DNA of 64,000 bases, taken from Daphnia carinata (Eukaryota; Arthropoda; Branchiopoda; Diplostraca; Daphniidae). The notes under the pieces are model-generated. The model was not told the DNA's origin, did not search any database, and saw only the letters and a program-made list of their open reading frames with translations. Shown in pieces: positions 10,735-23,609 of this stretch. A program made the translations under genes and the position numbers. The stretch lies in assembly GCF_022539665.2 (NCBI RefSeq), contig NC_081336.1, positions 6,678,278 through 6,742,277 on the forward strand, in the 5' to 3' direction. Each line of letters opens with the position of its first letter. Positions within the stretch are counted from its first letter, which is position 1.

Positions 10735-11687
10735 TCAATTCGTTGCTTCTTTAATATTTTCGTTTGAAACTACTTCAGGAGAAACTTTAGCAACTTTGCG
10801 CATTTCTTTGACGTATGTTTTCGGGCATTGCATTTCTTGCCATCCAACCGGAATCATCGGTGTCCCTTCTTCACTGTAAGCTATGACAACACCTAATTCA
10901 TTTTCTGCTGTGGATAGGACATAAGAATGGGCATCACCTAATGAAAGCTTTCAGTAATACACGAGAATAAAAATTCGATTAGCCTCACATATTTCACGAG
11001 TGTATAACGTTTGAAGGAATTACCACTCTGGCTAGGATGATGTCGTTAGGCCGGAAACACTTGTACATCTCAACCCTATCCTTTTCGGTAGCGCGAACAT
11101 CTTCTTTTCTCAGCTGTCCTCTAAAAGGCTCTGCTAAAACAATATCCTTGACACACAAAATTGCACACCTGGCCCAGCGTGGATTGATCTGTGTTATTCT
11201 TGCTAACAAGAATGTGCAAAAGAAGTTTCAGGAGGGACACACAATAAGTAAAAAATATAAAAAATAAAGACACCTGTCACAATGTCACCAGCTGATGGAA
11301 CAACTGTTTGTTCTTTGCCACTTCTGACTTCTACAAGGATTCTCTAGGAAGATATGTTCACCATTAATAAATTGTGGGATTAATAATCCTGTTTGATAGA
11401 TTGAACAAAATAATGATAATGACTAACTTTATCAGGTTGTGAAGTTATTTTGACAACACCTGCCAAACAAGACATTATATAGCCTTGCCTAGTGTAGGTC
11501 CCACTTCCTCCGATGTATTTGTCTTCAGCAAGACATATTCTCTGTCCTATGAATAAGGCATGTTTAAAATTAAGTTGTTGTTGTTGGATCAAGATAGAAA
11601 ATTACGAAAAACAGAATACCAATTGATACCTGGAGTAGAAATTATGCATTTGTTTGCAGTGTCTGTTGATGTCTCATATGAAGTCAT
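10735..11687 (-). CDS. EXOSC1: exosome complex component CSL4 (EXOSC1)
   Basis: Five exons (11687-11630, 11546-11428, 11343-11274, 11202-11024, 10947-10735) give 212 residues. CSL4 is a cap subunit of the RNA exosome, which trims and degrades RNA in the nucleus and cytoplasm. Visible landmarks are the N-terminal GSGTYTRQGYI segment, an S1-type RNA-binding domain at about 76-142 with the highly conserved RKEDVRATEKD and FRPNDIILA motifs, and the C-terminal NELGVV...MQCPKT zinc-ribbon-like region. The stop codon is only 162 bases upstream of the SERAC1 ATG on the same strand, so the SERAC1 promoter and 5'UTR must be very short or overlap this gene's 3' end. The divergent mitoferrin gene starts 480 bases away. 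Confidence 0.92.
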
Positions 11688-12167
11688 GCTGTCTAAATAA
11701 GATGAACAGACATTTGTAACTAAAATAAACCAATAAATGCAGAGATTTTATAATCTATCACAATAAAAATAGTACCGTAACTCACACACGTGTTTTTCAC
11801 GCTTTGATTCTTATGCCTAGAATGATTTGTAGCATTACAGTCGAATTCGTCTGCAGAAAGCGCGACATCTACTACGAGAAATCCTTACTTTTTCTTGGTA
11901 GAAAGTCAAAAACCGATTGGTTCGCGGCCTGCCCACGTGTTTCGCTGGGTAGGCAACGTCGCGTACTGTTGTTAGTGTCGTCTGCTTAGAGAATTCACTG
12001 CCCAACGAGTCGTATAGGATTGGGAGTGAAACAACGAATTAAGGAGCGTAGAAGAGGGACCATCAAAGGACTAGAAGAAGCTCATATCATTCGATCGTCT
12101 GCTCCCGATGACTAACCATAGAAGTTAATTTCATCCCGCTCATTCCAGTGTTCATCTTACGTGAAAA
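11688..12167. promoter_or_regulatory. divergent EXOSC1/mitoferrin promoter region
   Basis: This 480-base gap lies between two ATGs facing away from each other. It holds two CACGTG E-boxes (11787-11792, 11934-11939) and an inverted CCAAT box (ATTGG, 11916-11920). CACGTG is the site of Myc/Max, USF and TFEB-type bHLH factors. No clear TATA box is seen, which is usual for housekeeping promoters. Confidence 0.5.
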
Positions 12168-14474
12168 ATGGCCGAATTTGATGAGTACGAATCTTTGCCT
12201 ACCTCAAATTCCACCACACACATGATTGCAGGTTCCATGGCTGGAATTTTGGAACATTGTGTGATGTACCCAATCGACTCAGTTAAGGTAATTTCATTTA
12301 GCAAGGATTTTAATTCATTTTTTTTCTTTCCAGCTAAACATAATTGAGCTGTATATTCATAGTCTGTTATGCATACCATTGAAGATTGAACAAACTTATT
12401 TGCTTTGTAGGATTTCTATTGTAATAGTTAAATTAAAGTTAAAGTTTATAATTCATTTACAGTCATGGAAGTATTTTTCTTGCAAAAGTTTAATGCACAC
12501 ACACAAAAAATGAACTGCAAAATGAAGCATCATCTTAGTTTTTGTCGACGTCTAGCTTTCCGCATACCGAAGTTTCGATTGCCTTACGCTTTTGCGTATA
12601 GATGGAGACTATTGTTTACATTCACGAAATTCTACGAAGGTGCAAAAAAAAAAAATATTCGTTTCTCATTTCGTCGTACATTATAATACACTTTTCGTTA
12701 TTAAAAATTGCACTAGAAAATAATTAACAAAGAATAAAATTGACAGTGAAAAGCTATCTTCTAAATTTTGGATTGATTAGTTTTTTCTTTTTCGTTCTTT
12801 TGAGGGTCATTATCTCAGATCGGGAAAGGGCTTGTAGCGAAGGATATAGCTTTATCTATGTGACCCGTGCCTCTGTCAAATATTTCGACAACAGCGTTTT
12901 CGCTTCAAGTTACAGCGTTAGTACGTCCAACGCCTGATAGCATATATGTGTTTGAGCTGCCCTTTTGTAGCGTGTAAAAAAAAAACGATAAAATGCTAGG
13001 AAAACCAAAAAACTTAAATATCCCAAAATTTTCTTGAATGTGACCTTTTTCGTTATTTGAATAACATTTGGTTTTTATCTCTTACAGACGCGTTTACAAA
13101 GTCTCGTAAGCGCCAATCGAAGCCTAGGATCGGTGCTCGTGACCATGATCAGGGACGAAGGAGCGATGAGACCCCTGCGTGGCATCGGGGCCACGGTAGC
13201 CGGTGCTGGACCAGCCCACGCTTTGTATTTTGCCGCATATGAGAAATTGAAAGTTGGTTTTACGTCGACCGGCTCGGCAAATCATAACTACTGGGCTCAA
13301 GGAGCAGCTGCCTCGGCTGCGACTGTAATCCACGATGGAATTATGACACCAGCGGAAGGTATCCATCATGCCCCCCAGCAGTTTCATGACTGCGATGAAC
13401 CTGAAATTGCTTAGAGGTTTAGCGCTAATTTTATGAGAAATGAAAACGAAAAAAAGCCTGAGACGCATGGAAGACGTGATAGATGACATTTTCAATCCCG
13501 TTTCTTTTATTTCCTCCACAGTGGTGAAGCAACGATTACAGATGTACAACAGCCCTTTCCGATCCATAACTGAGTGTGCCATAAAAGTCTACCGCGCCGA
13601 AGGACTCGCCGCTTTCTACCGTTCATACGGCACGCAGCTTGCGATGAACGTACCGTTCCAATGCGTACACTTCATAGTTTACGAGGCTATGCAAAATGCC
13701 ACCAACCCCGAGCGCACCTATAACCCTATGGGTCACGTCGTCTCCGGTGGAGTTTCAGGTTTGTTTCATATATCAAGAAATACAGAAGATAGATAACAAA
13801 TACATATTTATTATTTTTTTTTTTTTAATACTTAGGAGCCCTAGCGGCAGCCATCACCACGCCGCTTGACGTCTGCAAGACTCTGCTGAATACTCAGGTG
13901 ACACATTATCACTGTTTGTAAACGTTTTGGTTTTCCTTTTTTATGTGACGTCTCAATTTTTTGAATCCATTAGGAAGCGGAAGTTCTACATCGAGCGCAG
14001 AAGACCCAAATCAGTGGATTTTTCAACGCCGCCAAAATGGTTTATCGATTGGGCGGCTTGGGCGGCTTTTTCCAGGTAACATGGATGAAGTACGGATGTT
14101 ATAGTAACGGCATTTTTCTTCAATTTTCTTTTCCTTGTTTCCAGGGTTTGCAAGCACGCGTACTATTCCAAGTACCCTCGACGGCCATTTGCTGGTCAGT
14201 TTATGAATTTTTCAAATACTTTTTGACTAAGAACGGCCTCACCGACGGCCGCGATGGTGATAAAGTGACGTACGAAAAGCCAGACACAAGAATGAGCGGA
14301 GGCTCAGCAGGTGCTTACCCGATCAACTCGTTGAACGACGTTTCATCAAACAGCGCGATCGTTGGTGGTGTGAGTTTGGGATCTGGTCACGTCCTAATGA
14401 AAGAGGACTTACTACCCACTGGATCCGCCGCAAGTTCGGCGCTATCAGCCGCTCGTGCCTTGGGTGCTGTGTGA
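12168..14474 (+). CDS. Mfrn: mitoferrin (SLC25A28/37 family mitochondrial iron carrier)
   Basis: Six exons (12168-12287, 13088-13358, 13522-13758, 13836-13897, 13974-14075, 14145-14474) give 373 residues. The three mitochondrial-carrier repeats each show the P-x-[DE]-x-x-[KR] signature: PIDSVKTRLQ (35-44), PAEVVKQRLQ (128-137) and TPLDVCK (218-224). The second-repeat sequence [18 protein letters not shown] is characteristic of mitoferrins. The protein sits in the inner mitochondrial membrane and imports iron for haem and Fe-S cluster synthesis. A C-terminal tail of about 75 residues after the last transmembrane helix is rich in Ser, Gly and Ala and is less conserved. The first intron is 800 bases; the others are short. 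It is transcribed away from EXOSC1 from a shared 480-base region. Confidence 0.93.
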
Positions 14475-14859
14475 ACATTTTCACCACGTTTACACTTGAC
14501 AATAACAACACAACAAAAAGTAGAATAAGAAATTCAAACAGACCGAGAAGCATCCCACTTTACCCAATCTCTAGGTATCCTTTTCGATTCTTTTCTCTAT
14601 TCGAATCCCTTTAATTTTGGATCTTCCTTGAAGCCATTCCCCCCCCCCTTTATCACACATTCAGTTAATCAGTTCGTAGGATCACCTTCATCGTTATTCG
14701 TTTTTGCTTTTGGTCTATTCTCTTCGTTTTTTGCTGTTCTTCTAGGTTTTTAACTATTTCCGAAGCAGCTGTTGCCTCGGTGAGGTGATTAGCCTTCAGA
14801 TGAGGCAATCCTTCAGATCTGAGTCTACTAGTCTGTGATGCAACTTTTCCTTTTTTGCG

Positions 14860-14920
14860 CGCTTAATTTTTGAGACGTAACCAGTAACCAACCAATACAG
14901 GGTCGTCCAAAAATTAAGCG
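14860..14920 (+). repeat. hairpin in the mitoferrin 3'UTR
   Basis: CGCTTAATTTTTG (14860-14872) pairs perfectly with CAAAAATTAAGCG (14908-14920). Pairing continues inward with ACG/CGT after a one-base bulge, giving a stem of about 17-18 bp. The loop does not carry the CAGTGN of an iron-responsive element. Confidence 0.55.
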
Positions 14921-15714
14921 AAGAAATTATCCCTATTTCTTTTTCCCCTCCCTTTTATCTGCCACTCCTACAATCTCTCTTCAAAATAACCTCAAGCCTT
15001 CCGTGCAGAAAGCAACGATAAAGCTATTTTCTATCACAGTGATAGTGTGTTCAAAAGAGAACTAAGCAAATTTCGAAGGAAAACTGAAAAAAAAATTTTT
15101 GGCCTAGAGAAACAACTGCCCAGAAGATGGAGCTTGAGTTCCAGAGTGAACCAAGTATGCCATCGTTAACTGGTGCGGATTTTTTTTTTCCTTTTTCGAG
15201 CCTTTAGATTCCAGATCTTTTCCCTTTTTGAACGTTATCCTTTTATTTGGGTTTTCTGGATCTTTTCTTTTTAAATAATTGTTTCTTCTTTTCCTCACAT
15301 CCCAGATGATGTAGGAGAACGAGAGTAATTGAAACTTAAAAAAGAATCATAGATTTCGGGATTTACTTTATTGATACTGCAGACGGAATCATCTTTTTTT
15401 TCCCCTACGCCCTTAAGCCTACTGTTGCTCAATTATTTTCAATACCCAGTGACGGTTTACTAAAATTGGCGTTCATCAGAAGGTGGGGCATTTACGCGTA
15501 GTGTTGATGTAAATGTAAAAAAACAAAAAAAAAAAGAAAACTAGATAGCACAATCAGCCAAATAAATGAATCAACAAAAATAAAATCGATTTCTACTAAT
15601 AAGGCTGGTTAGATAACTGTGTACTATTTTGGCTAGTTACCTACGCTCTACTACGTAATAAAGAAAATTACGGCCGCCCAAATGGCTCGTGTCGTATAAA
15701 CGTTTGATTGTATC

Positions 15715-15720
15715 AATAAA
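15715..15720 (+). terminator. mitoferrin poly(A) signal AATAAA
   Basis: AATAAA is followed 24 bases later by (TG)9 at 15744-15761, a typical GU-rich downstream element. Confidence 0.6.
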
Positions 15721-15841
15721 CATTTGATCCTTGGGACTGAACTTGTGTGTGTGTGTGTGTGACTCGTCTTTTTAATTCTATAAATATATATTTAAAAAAA
15801 TAGTTACAACGTCGTAGGCGATGGCTGAAAAAAAAAGAACA

Positions 15842-15972
15842 TTAAAAAATGCCATGCCCATAAAGCTGACGTGCCGTAAGCACGCAGTCGTCTCCGGTGT
15901 AACCCTGAGCGTGCCAACAGCAGGACGAGTTGCGTTCGGATGACGAGAACTTGCACTGGAACTCGTCTACGC
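15842..15972 (-). other. possible cysteine-rich terminal exon
   Basis: On the minus strand, an acceptor-like AAACAG is followed by an open segment of 42 codons ending in TAA. The segment is polar and has five cysteines in two groups, including a CCW and a GDDC. Base composition is closer to coding than its surroundings. No upstream exon could be joined with confidence and I recognise no family. Confidence 0.15.
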
Positions 15973-18900
15973 CTGTTTAACCTTCAACGCCGACATGCCT
16001 GCGCCGAAGGCCGTGTATATACCTGTTATCCAACAGGGAATCTTGTACAACTTTTATAGTGATTTCTAGAAGAGCTGGCATATATGCGCAATCTCTCACA
16101 TAGGGGCGGAAGGACGAGGAAAACAATCGCCTTCATCCAACTGATGATGTTCTTGAACAGAACGAGTAACGCATAGGACTTAGTTAAGGGCTCGCTAGTA
16201 AGGGCCATTAGGAGATAAACTGGTGACAGCTGTTGGCTGATTTTTTTTTTTGTGTTGGAAAAAAAAGGGAATCTGATAGTCACATGGTGATTTGTTTATT
16301 GTTTTCTCTTCCAGGAAACTTGCTGCAGAAAGCGTATTTTCATTGCCAATCAGGAATTTCTGGAACGAGCGACATTGGGGCGCTCACGAACGGAGCCGTT
16401 GCGCAACGTATGCCCGAATCGGGATTAAAGAGAGAAACGTTCATAATATTTCGACACCCATTTTTTTTTTAAGTTGTTGTTTAAATACAGGAATGACAAG
16501 CAAAAAAAAAAAATGTTAGCGAGAGAGAGTTGACCAATGAGACAAAGTAAGATGGTTCATCATTTCAAATCTCCGTCCGCCGATAAAAGTAAATTGTTTG
16601 GGGCGTTTAGCTTTCACAACTGCCGGAAAGCAAAGCAGATGCACGTGCAAATCGTTTTGGCTTTAGCCTATTTTTTTTTTTTTTGTAAGTCATTTGAAAA
16701 AAAATAAATATCAGTTTTACACAATAAAGGTGGAAAGAAAATGAGAAAGAGAGAGACAATTATCTTCACGAAGTTGCACGAAACTGTGTGTTTTGAAAGC
16801 TTTTTATCTATCGTGTTCATTGTTCAATTATACATGGTATTATTTTATTTTTAATCCTTTTTGTGCTTTTTGCCTATTGACTTTCTCGGACTTCATTTAC
16901 ATTCTACATCGCATTCACATTTTTTCGAAAATAAGACCGTCGTATGCGATCTGAAAGTGTGGCAAAAACGAACAAAAAAACATGTCGTCACCGTAGAAAG
17001 GGAGAGCGTTTTCTCTTCGACCCTTTTGTAATGCTTCACTTCCCAGTGGCTAAAATGCACTACAGACAAACATGTGGCCTCTAACTGGCCACGATTTTCA
17101 GTTCTCATTCTTGTGCCTCTTTTTTGTTTTTGAGCGTCGTTTTTTGTTTTCTCTGATTGCGCGATTTGTCTGAACAGCTAATGAATTATTGAACGAACGC
17201 GGTCCGTGTCAGTGGTAGCCGAGCATAACGACTGCAACTTAACACACTGACCGAAATTGATTAAAAACTCTACAATTACAAAACCAGGAACGGATATGAA
17301 ATTTAAAAAAGAGACGACAACAAAAAATATGGTGGTCAGTGGAATTGACCATCAAAGCTCAAGACAAATTGCTGACAGTCCACTCTTTCACTCGTGACGT
17401 TCCAGTAGGCATGTGGTTGCCTAGTCATGATGGTCTGAACCGAACCGAACCAAACCGGACACGGGCCGAACCGGGAAAAAAAAGGAGGACTCGTGTTCAG
17501 TCTCGTGACCCTGTTACTTATGTTTTTTTTTTGTTTAAGTTTTAAGTGCTGTTCCGAATGATCGAGGGAATGAGGGGAGGAATGATCAGGAACTCGTCAA
17601 ATGATGGCGAGTCGTTTGTGACGACAGGTCCTCGTAACCGCGTCAACCCATCAAGATAAGATGGCGTAAATTCTTATGAGTGCCCACTTTCTCGCTGGCG
17701 CAGGAAGAGCCGCCATCAGCTCCTATCAGCCGGGTCCGCTTTTGATCGTGTCATCACCAAACGAAAAAAGAGGTTGATCCTTCGGTGAAATCCGTAAGAT
17801 TCGAGCGCATATTTCAGTTTGTAAAAAAAAAGAAAAGAAAATGGGGAAAAATAAATCAAACAAAAGCTTGCCAGTATAGGCAGACTGGCCAAGCAAAATA
17901 ATAATTAAAAGAAAACCAGTTTGTTTTTTTAATGTTTTAAAATTGCTTTAAAAAAAAGCACGCATTATATCTAAGCAAACGGTTTCAGTATTTGTTGTTT
18001 TTCTCTCGTTTTCCTGGACTTTCTACGCGTTTTTTTTTGTCTTTCTTATATTATTCAACTGGCCGTTTTTTTTTGTGAAGGAAGAGGTGGGACACGCACA
18101 GTCAATAGGGAGATGTTCTTGTTTGGCTTTTTGTGCAAGTGAAAGTGGACGCGGCCGGGTTGTCGCAATCCGCCCGCCTCACAACCAAGTCGCCGCGTTT
18201 TCTTACATTGTCTGTATTTAGACGTCACGTTCATTTCCCTCTCTATTTTACCCAACATCTTTCTTTCCGCACGGCGCATTTCCCTCATCTCTCTTCCGAA
18301 AACGCAGATAAAAAAAAAAAAAAAATGAATACAGATGCTTTAGATTGCTGCAATATCCTAGACTCGTTTGGCGTAAAAGCGGACCTGCATTTCACGTCTG
18401 CCTTCCTTGAAACAGAAACGTTCGGGGTTTACGTAGCGGATGTTTGGAATTGCGAAATGGGGAAGACACGCAGATGTGAGAAGAGAAAAGATGCAAGACA
18501 GAAAAAAACACGCAGAGCTATGTCAAAAAGAGAGGATACATTCAAATAAAAGACGCATAGGTATCCCATCCAAAAATGGGCAGATATGGGGGGGAAAGTT
18601 GAATGCCTCAGGAGAGGAAGCTGAGAGTGACGCAACCTATTGACACATACAACAAAATCCGGGGTTATTAATCGTTGTTCTTTTTTTTTGTTTTTTTAAT
18701 TCTCTTTTTTTTTCTTCATTTTTTCATCTGTCGCTCTCTCTCTCTCTCTCTCTCTCTACCGATAAGGAGGAACAGCGATGTCCATCATTTCTTATTGGAC
18801 GCGGTACAATTAAAAACGGCGCGACCTCTGCGAGAGAAGTCGGTCAAAGTCAAGCGTTAGCCTCTCGGTCAAAGGTTTCACATTGGGAAATCAAGGTAAA

Positions 18901-21900
18901 CCACCCAAAATTGGCAGTCCGTTTTGTTTGGTTCATTTCTGTGTGTGTGTGTGTGTGAAGTGTACACGCGGGCCTCCTTTCTCTTTTTATTTTCGCGCTT
19001 GACGCAAGTGGCCTGAAAGCGGCCGCGTTGCTGGGTTCCCTTCAGGACGCAGCTATTCAGGTTGAGATCCCGCAATCTCCGGGTATGTGCGGACCCGAGC
19101 ACCGCTTCGCCTCTCATATTTATTATTAGCAAAGCGCTAAAAAGAACTTCTATATAGCCTCTAGAAATTGTAAGGCCGAGAGAGAGAGAGAGAAAGCGAT
19201 GGTCACATAGTTCTCATGTCTGCCATAGAAACCCAAACTTTGATTCTATCATCCGTGATGAACGAGAAACGAACGAGAAAAAAAAAACAGCCGTCTCACC
19301 GGGTTTACAACGTTTGATATCTTTCCCCACTTTTATTTTCTAAATAGCAGGAACGTGTTTGGGATTAATTGGATTTATTTGATTTTTATGTTGTTGTTGT
19401 TGACCGTCTCGGGCGTTGACAAACTGCATAGACAGTTGGCAACTTTCACTTGCTGAACTTCGCTTCGGAATGGGAAAGAGAGAACAGTCACACACACGCG
19501 CACACACATCAGCAATGCCTCGGCTTACTGTCTGCCCGACTTTTGTCGAAAATGAGAATTGTCGTATATATTTACACGTGTGTGATACAGCTAGATTAAG
19601 CTGGACCCTGACCAGTTCCAATTCCCATATACGTATTTCTTTTTTTTTTTTTCAAAAAGATTAATACAACCTATAGAGTTAAAGAAGCAAAATGCAATAA
19701 GAAATCAACGAGTATAGGGTCATAATAACAAAAGGCCCACACAAAATGAAAAGAATTTTCCAAACTATTTCGGTTTTGGTTTTTCTTTTTATTGTCTATA
19801 GTATAAGTACTGTGTGTGTAAGAAAAACAACAGCTTCAAAATACAGGTATATATTTAACAGTTCGCTAACCGGACCCCTAGTACAGGCTATATTACATCG
19901 TATAGAAAGTAAAAGGGAATTTTTATTTCTTTTTTTTTTTTTTTTTACAGAAAGAGGGGGAGGGAATCGGTTCCACGCACAGGTGCGCCTGAGGAGGTGT
20001 GTGTGTATACACGAGCTCGCACAGGTCTTTGAGCGTGTGTGTGTGTGTAGAGAGAGAGGAACAAGAAGAGAGAGTGAGTGAGAGAGAGAGACAACTTTCT
20101 CGATGGCTTTTCAGTCAAGGTTACGTAAACCTACATTCGTGGGAATATGGAGAATGTGGAGAATTTCGAAGCTCGGGCGCGCTATCGTTTCGATTTTTTT
20201 TTTCTTCTTCGGACGATTCGTGAGTTTTAATAGACAGCGGGAAACAATAATAAGTCCCGCCAACAGCTTCCCGTTCATCCTCTTCTCATTTTTTTAAAAT
20301 AATGTTTATTGCTTGAGCAGCGAGCACATCGAGAACTTGGAGATCTCAACAGGGAAAATCAAACGATCAATTAGATGTGGAAGACGGGAGTTGAGCTTTT
20401 CTGTTATCGTCATCATTGGTACATTCTCACGTGTTCGATTTGAACTATTGCCGGTATTTCACGCTACACTCTCAAGTCGTTCTTAAAGTTAAATTGATGT
20501 TAATAAATGTATTTCATTTTCCATCGTTTTTCTTTCGTTATCAAAAAAGGCAAACGGATGCTAAGCAAAATGTTTGAGGAAAGCCTATCGCTGCCTTGGA
20601 ATTAAATTAAGACTCGGAGGAGTCAAAACACCAAAGATATTTTTGTTTTGTGTTTTTTGTTTAAACTCGGAAAATGTTCGGTAGATAAACGAAAACGCCG
20701 CGCGAGCGATGCATGTTAACCTTGGCCTATAGCCGGAAGCTAGCAGATCCGCCTGCCGCTCCATCCATGCATCCCCCACCTTTACCATGAGCTTCTACAT
20801 TTTGTCTTTCCACCTGCTTCGTTTTCTGTCCCTCTTTACTTCGTGTTTCACCTCGTCTTCCCTCTGTACTTATCTGTTATTATTTCAGTGGGAGAATAAA
20901 AAAAATGAACAGAGGGTAGAAAACGAAATTTGAGGTCTTTAACTCTTCTTACTCCGATGTGAATGGCCCAGTACGTTCCTTAACTCCAAGCCACTTGTCG
21001 TGCGACAGGATCATTTCTTTTTTTTTTTTTTTTTTTATTATCCCGAAATTAAAGGGGGAAAAAATGCCACCGATGTGGACGAAATAATAAAATTTGACGT
21101 CCCTCCTACCCCCCCCCGGATGTAACGCAATCCATCGAGCACATCGTCAAGGCATCTGCCAGATCGTATAAACAAAAAATTGTACGTTAGATTGTTTGGC
21201 AGGCATCCTTTTGGTTACATAACATCTGGTAGAAATCCTTTCGAAAAACTTTCATGTGCATATGTTCTCCATTTTTTTTTTGCGAGGCTTAAATGGATCA
21301 GATGGCTGGGTCCTCGATATTGCACCACGTTGCAGTTAAACGAAGGCCATAGTACTAAAAAAAAAGGGGGCTTCGCAATTGCATATTCCAGAAAAAATAT
21401 ATCCTTTGCGTTCAACAGTGTCAGTTTCACAACAACTTCCCCTTTCGCTTTAAAGATTACCTACCTACACGTAACTGCTGCGGCCATTTTCTCTTGTTCC
21501 TATTACGAGCGAATGAGTTTTATGGATCTTTTGAAAACACACAGCCAAGTTCGAAAATAGAAATGATTTAGGTCGCTCTCTATGTCCCTACCTGTTTTTA
21601 TTTTAGTTTTCACATCATTTTTTAAAGATTTGTGTGCCATGTTGCCTCTAGTTGTGTTTTCAAACTAATGATTATCGTTTTGATTGACATCTTCGAAGTT
21701 TTCCCTTTTCTTTTTCTATTCGTCTAGATCGTTCACATGAAGACCTTGGTGCTAAATAAAACGTTTGGCGACTTCGCACAAGCACACACGTAGTTAGCGA
21801 AGTCAAACATGTAGAACATGCACGTGCAATAGGTTCACATTCCAATTAAGGTGTGGTATAGTTTGCTCTATTTTTAATATTCTCACTTTCGTGTGCACCC

Positions 21901-23342
21901 GATTTTTTTTTTGGAGAGAACGCTGTTGCTGAGCTGTCGCCGACCTCTTAAGTTTCAAACCTTCCCAGCTATAGCTGTCTTTCGAGTTTTCTTTTTTCGC
22001 TTTGAAGTGTGCTGTGGAACAGGGACAATTCCAACTGCACAATGGTGAACGAAAATTTTTAAATCCTATTAAATCTGTTTCAGCTGTGTGCCTGTCTCAA
22101 CAATCGATTTGTGGGGAATAACAGAAGTTGTCCATTACCTGGAGCGACACGTCATCGCATCGGTCTGGCGTCACTCTTCTTGTGTCCACAATTATTTCAT
22201 TTATTTATTTTTTTTTTTAAAGGATATCTATAGATGAGTCAATGGATTGCCCATTCATGGTGCCATGGGTCATACGTTCAATATTTGTTGAAAAATTCAA
22301 TAGAGTTTGTGTAGTGACGTCGGGAAATGTCCCGCCAGGTAGGGTCCTTATTCTTTCATGTATACCGTAACGTTTCATTTGTGAGTGTCATTAAAACGAA
22401 TTTTATATGATTGCGTTCCCGCTTGTATGGGTGAGTCGCACAGGTGCGGTATAGGTAGAATTTTTTTTTCTTTGGCCGTGCGTGCAGCGATCATTATATG
22501 CCATTAACCGTTTCCTGTTGGGCGAGTCTGTAGACGAAAGTAGAATGTTGGTATAGCCCTTCAAAAAAAAAAAAAAAATGAAAATTTAAAAAAATTAATG
22601 AAAATAAAAAGTTGAATGTCTCAGAGCCCCCCGTGCATGGAACACTATTCGTTCTATAACAGGTGTTCCCCAACTGCTACTCAATTTTCTAACTTCAATG
22701 TAAAAACAAATAAAAAAAAAAAGACCGCATTTTTTTTTTTGCGTCTGTGTGTGTGTGTGCTATTCTAGCAAATCTCATTTGCATATCAGGACTAATGACG
22801 TTCTTCGAAAATGTCTCGCCGGAATAACCGAAGGTCAAAGAACGAAACGCACCTGTAAAAGACAAGGCAAAAACTGGCAAGAATGAAAGAGAGTCTGAAA
22901 AGAACACGACTGTTTTGTATATAGCAGCGATTGTTGTTTTATATCGTATATAGACGTTCCTTTTTGATATTTTAAAAACAAAACTAGATTTTAAAAAGAC
23001 AAAAAATATAAAAAAAAACTGGGCCAGTAGACTGCGACATTGACCCGGCGGGAGTATTTCCAAATGTAGGAACAGCACACGTCCACCTACACAGAATCGG
23101 GCTGTGACGTTGAATGAAGGTGCGGCCGCGTTTAGTGTAACCTATCAAGGTGTCCTGTCTGATCTCTTACCTTTCCGCTTGTTTCCTAATTCACGAATTT
23201 TTTTTTTCTTTCTTCACTTTAGTCAAAACAATTTAATGGACCATCGTAATGCATCACCTATTGTCCTTGACAGCGGTATATATAGAGAGTCACGGCCGTC
23301 TGGCTGCTCCCGACAATCCATCGTTGCCAACAACACACACAA
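15973..23342. other. gene-poor region with many homopolymers
   Basis: I see no supportable gene. The open frames present are short, rich in Phe/Lys/Ser from poly-T and poly-A tracts, and match nothing I know. Microsatellites include (CT)12 at 18734-18757, (GT)8 at 18941-18957 and GA runs at 19179-19193, plus many T runs of 12-20 bases. Confidence 0.5.
18734..18757. repeat. (CT)12 microsatellite
   Basis: An uninterrupted CT dinucleotide run. Confidence 0.9.
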
Positions 23343-23609
23343 AATTTTAAGCCCGACTGATAAATAAGCCCGACTTTCAGCTGCATCGCGCTAGCATTCC
23401 GCCAAATATTCGGTGTATTTCAAACACGATTAACCTAATGAAAAACATAGAAATTTTCCCGGAATCAGCATTCAATCTTGAGTATACCCTGTGATATTCA
23501 ACCAATTCCGATGAGTATCAGTTTTTACCGAAAAATTTTTTAAGCCCGAATAAATAAGCCCAAGCGCCAGTACGCTACAGCGCCAGCGCGATGCAGCAGA
23601 AATATTCGG
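23343..23609. mobile_element. MITE-like repeat related to the 4.2-kb element
   Basis: CTGCATCGCGCT (23381-23392) recurs inverted as AGCGCGATGCAG (23585-23596), with flanking similarity. The motif TAAGCCCGA...AATAAGCCC occurs directly repeated near 23349 and 23542. The right part (23571-23609) matches 4281-4319 at 34 of 39 bases, and AATAAGCCCGACTTT matches the reverse complement of about 312-326. Both matched sites are subterminal in the 4.2-kb element, so the two appear to belong to one family. Confidence 0.5.

Larger units (their letters stand above)
14475..15740 (+). other. mitoferrin 3'UTR
   Basis: There is no coding frame. The stretch ends with a standard AATAAA and a GT-rich element. 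It includes a long hairpin (14860-14920). Other AATAAA hexamers occur before 15715, so shorter 3' ends are possible. Confidence 0.6.

Noticed and set aside
13124-13582. 152-residue open frame on the minus strand
   Set aside because: It is antisense to mitoferrin exons 2 and 3, which have clear carrier motifs and splice junctions, so it is a shadow.
15031-15047. CAGTGA loop with a C one upper stem away, like an iron-responsive element in the mitoferrin 3'UTR
   Set aside because: The upper stem has a C-A mismatch and two wobble pairs, and the lower stem does not pair. A simple CTATCA/TGATAG hairpin is the better fold.
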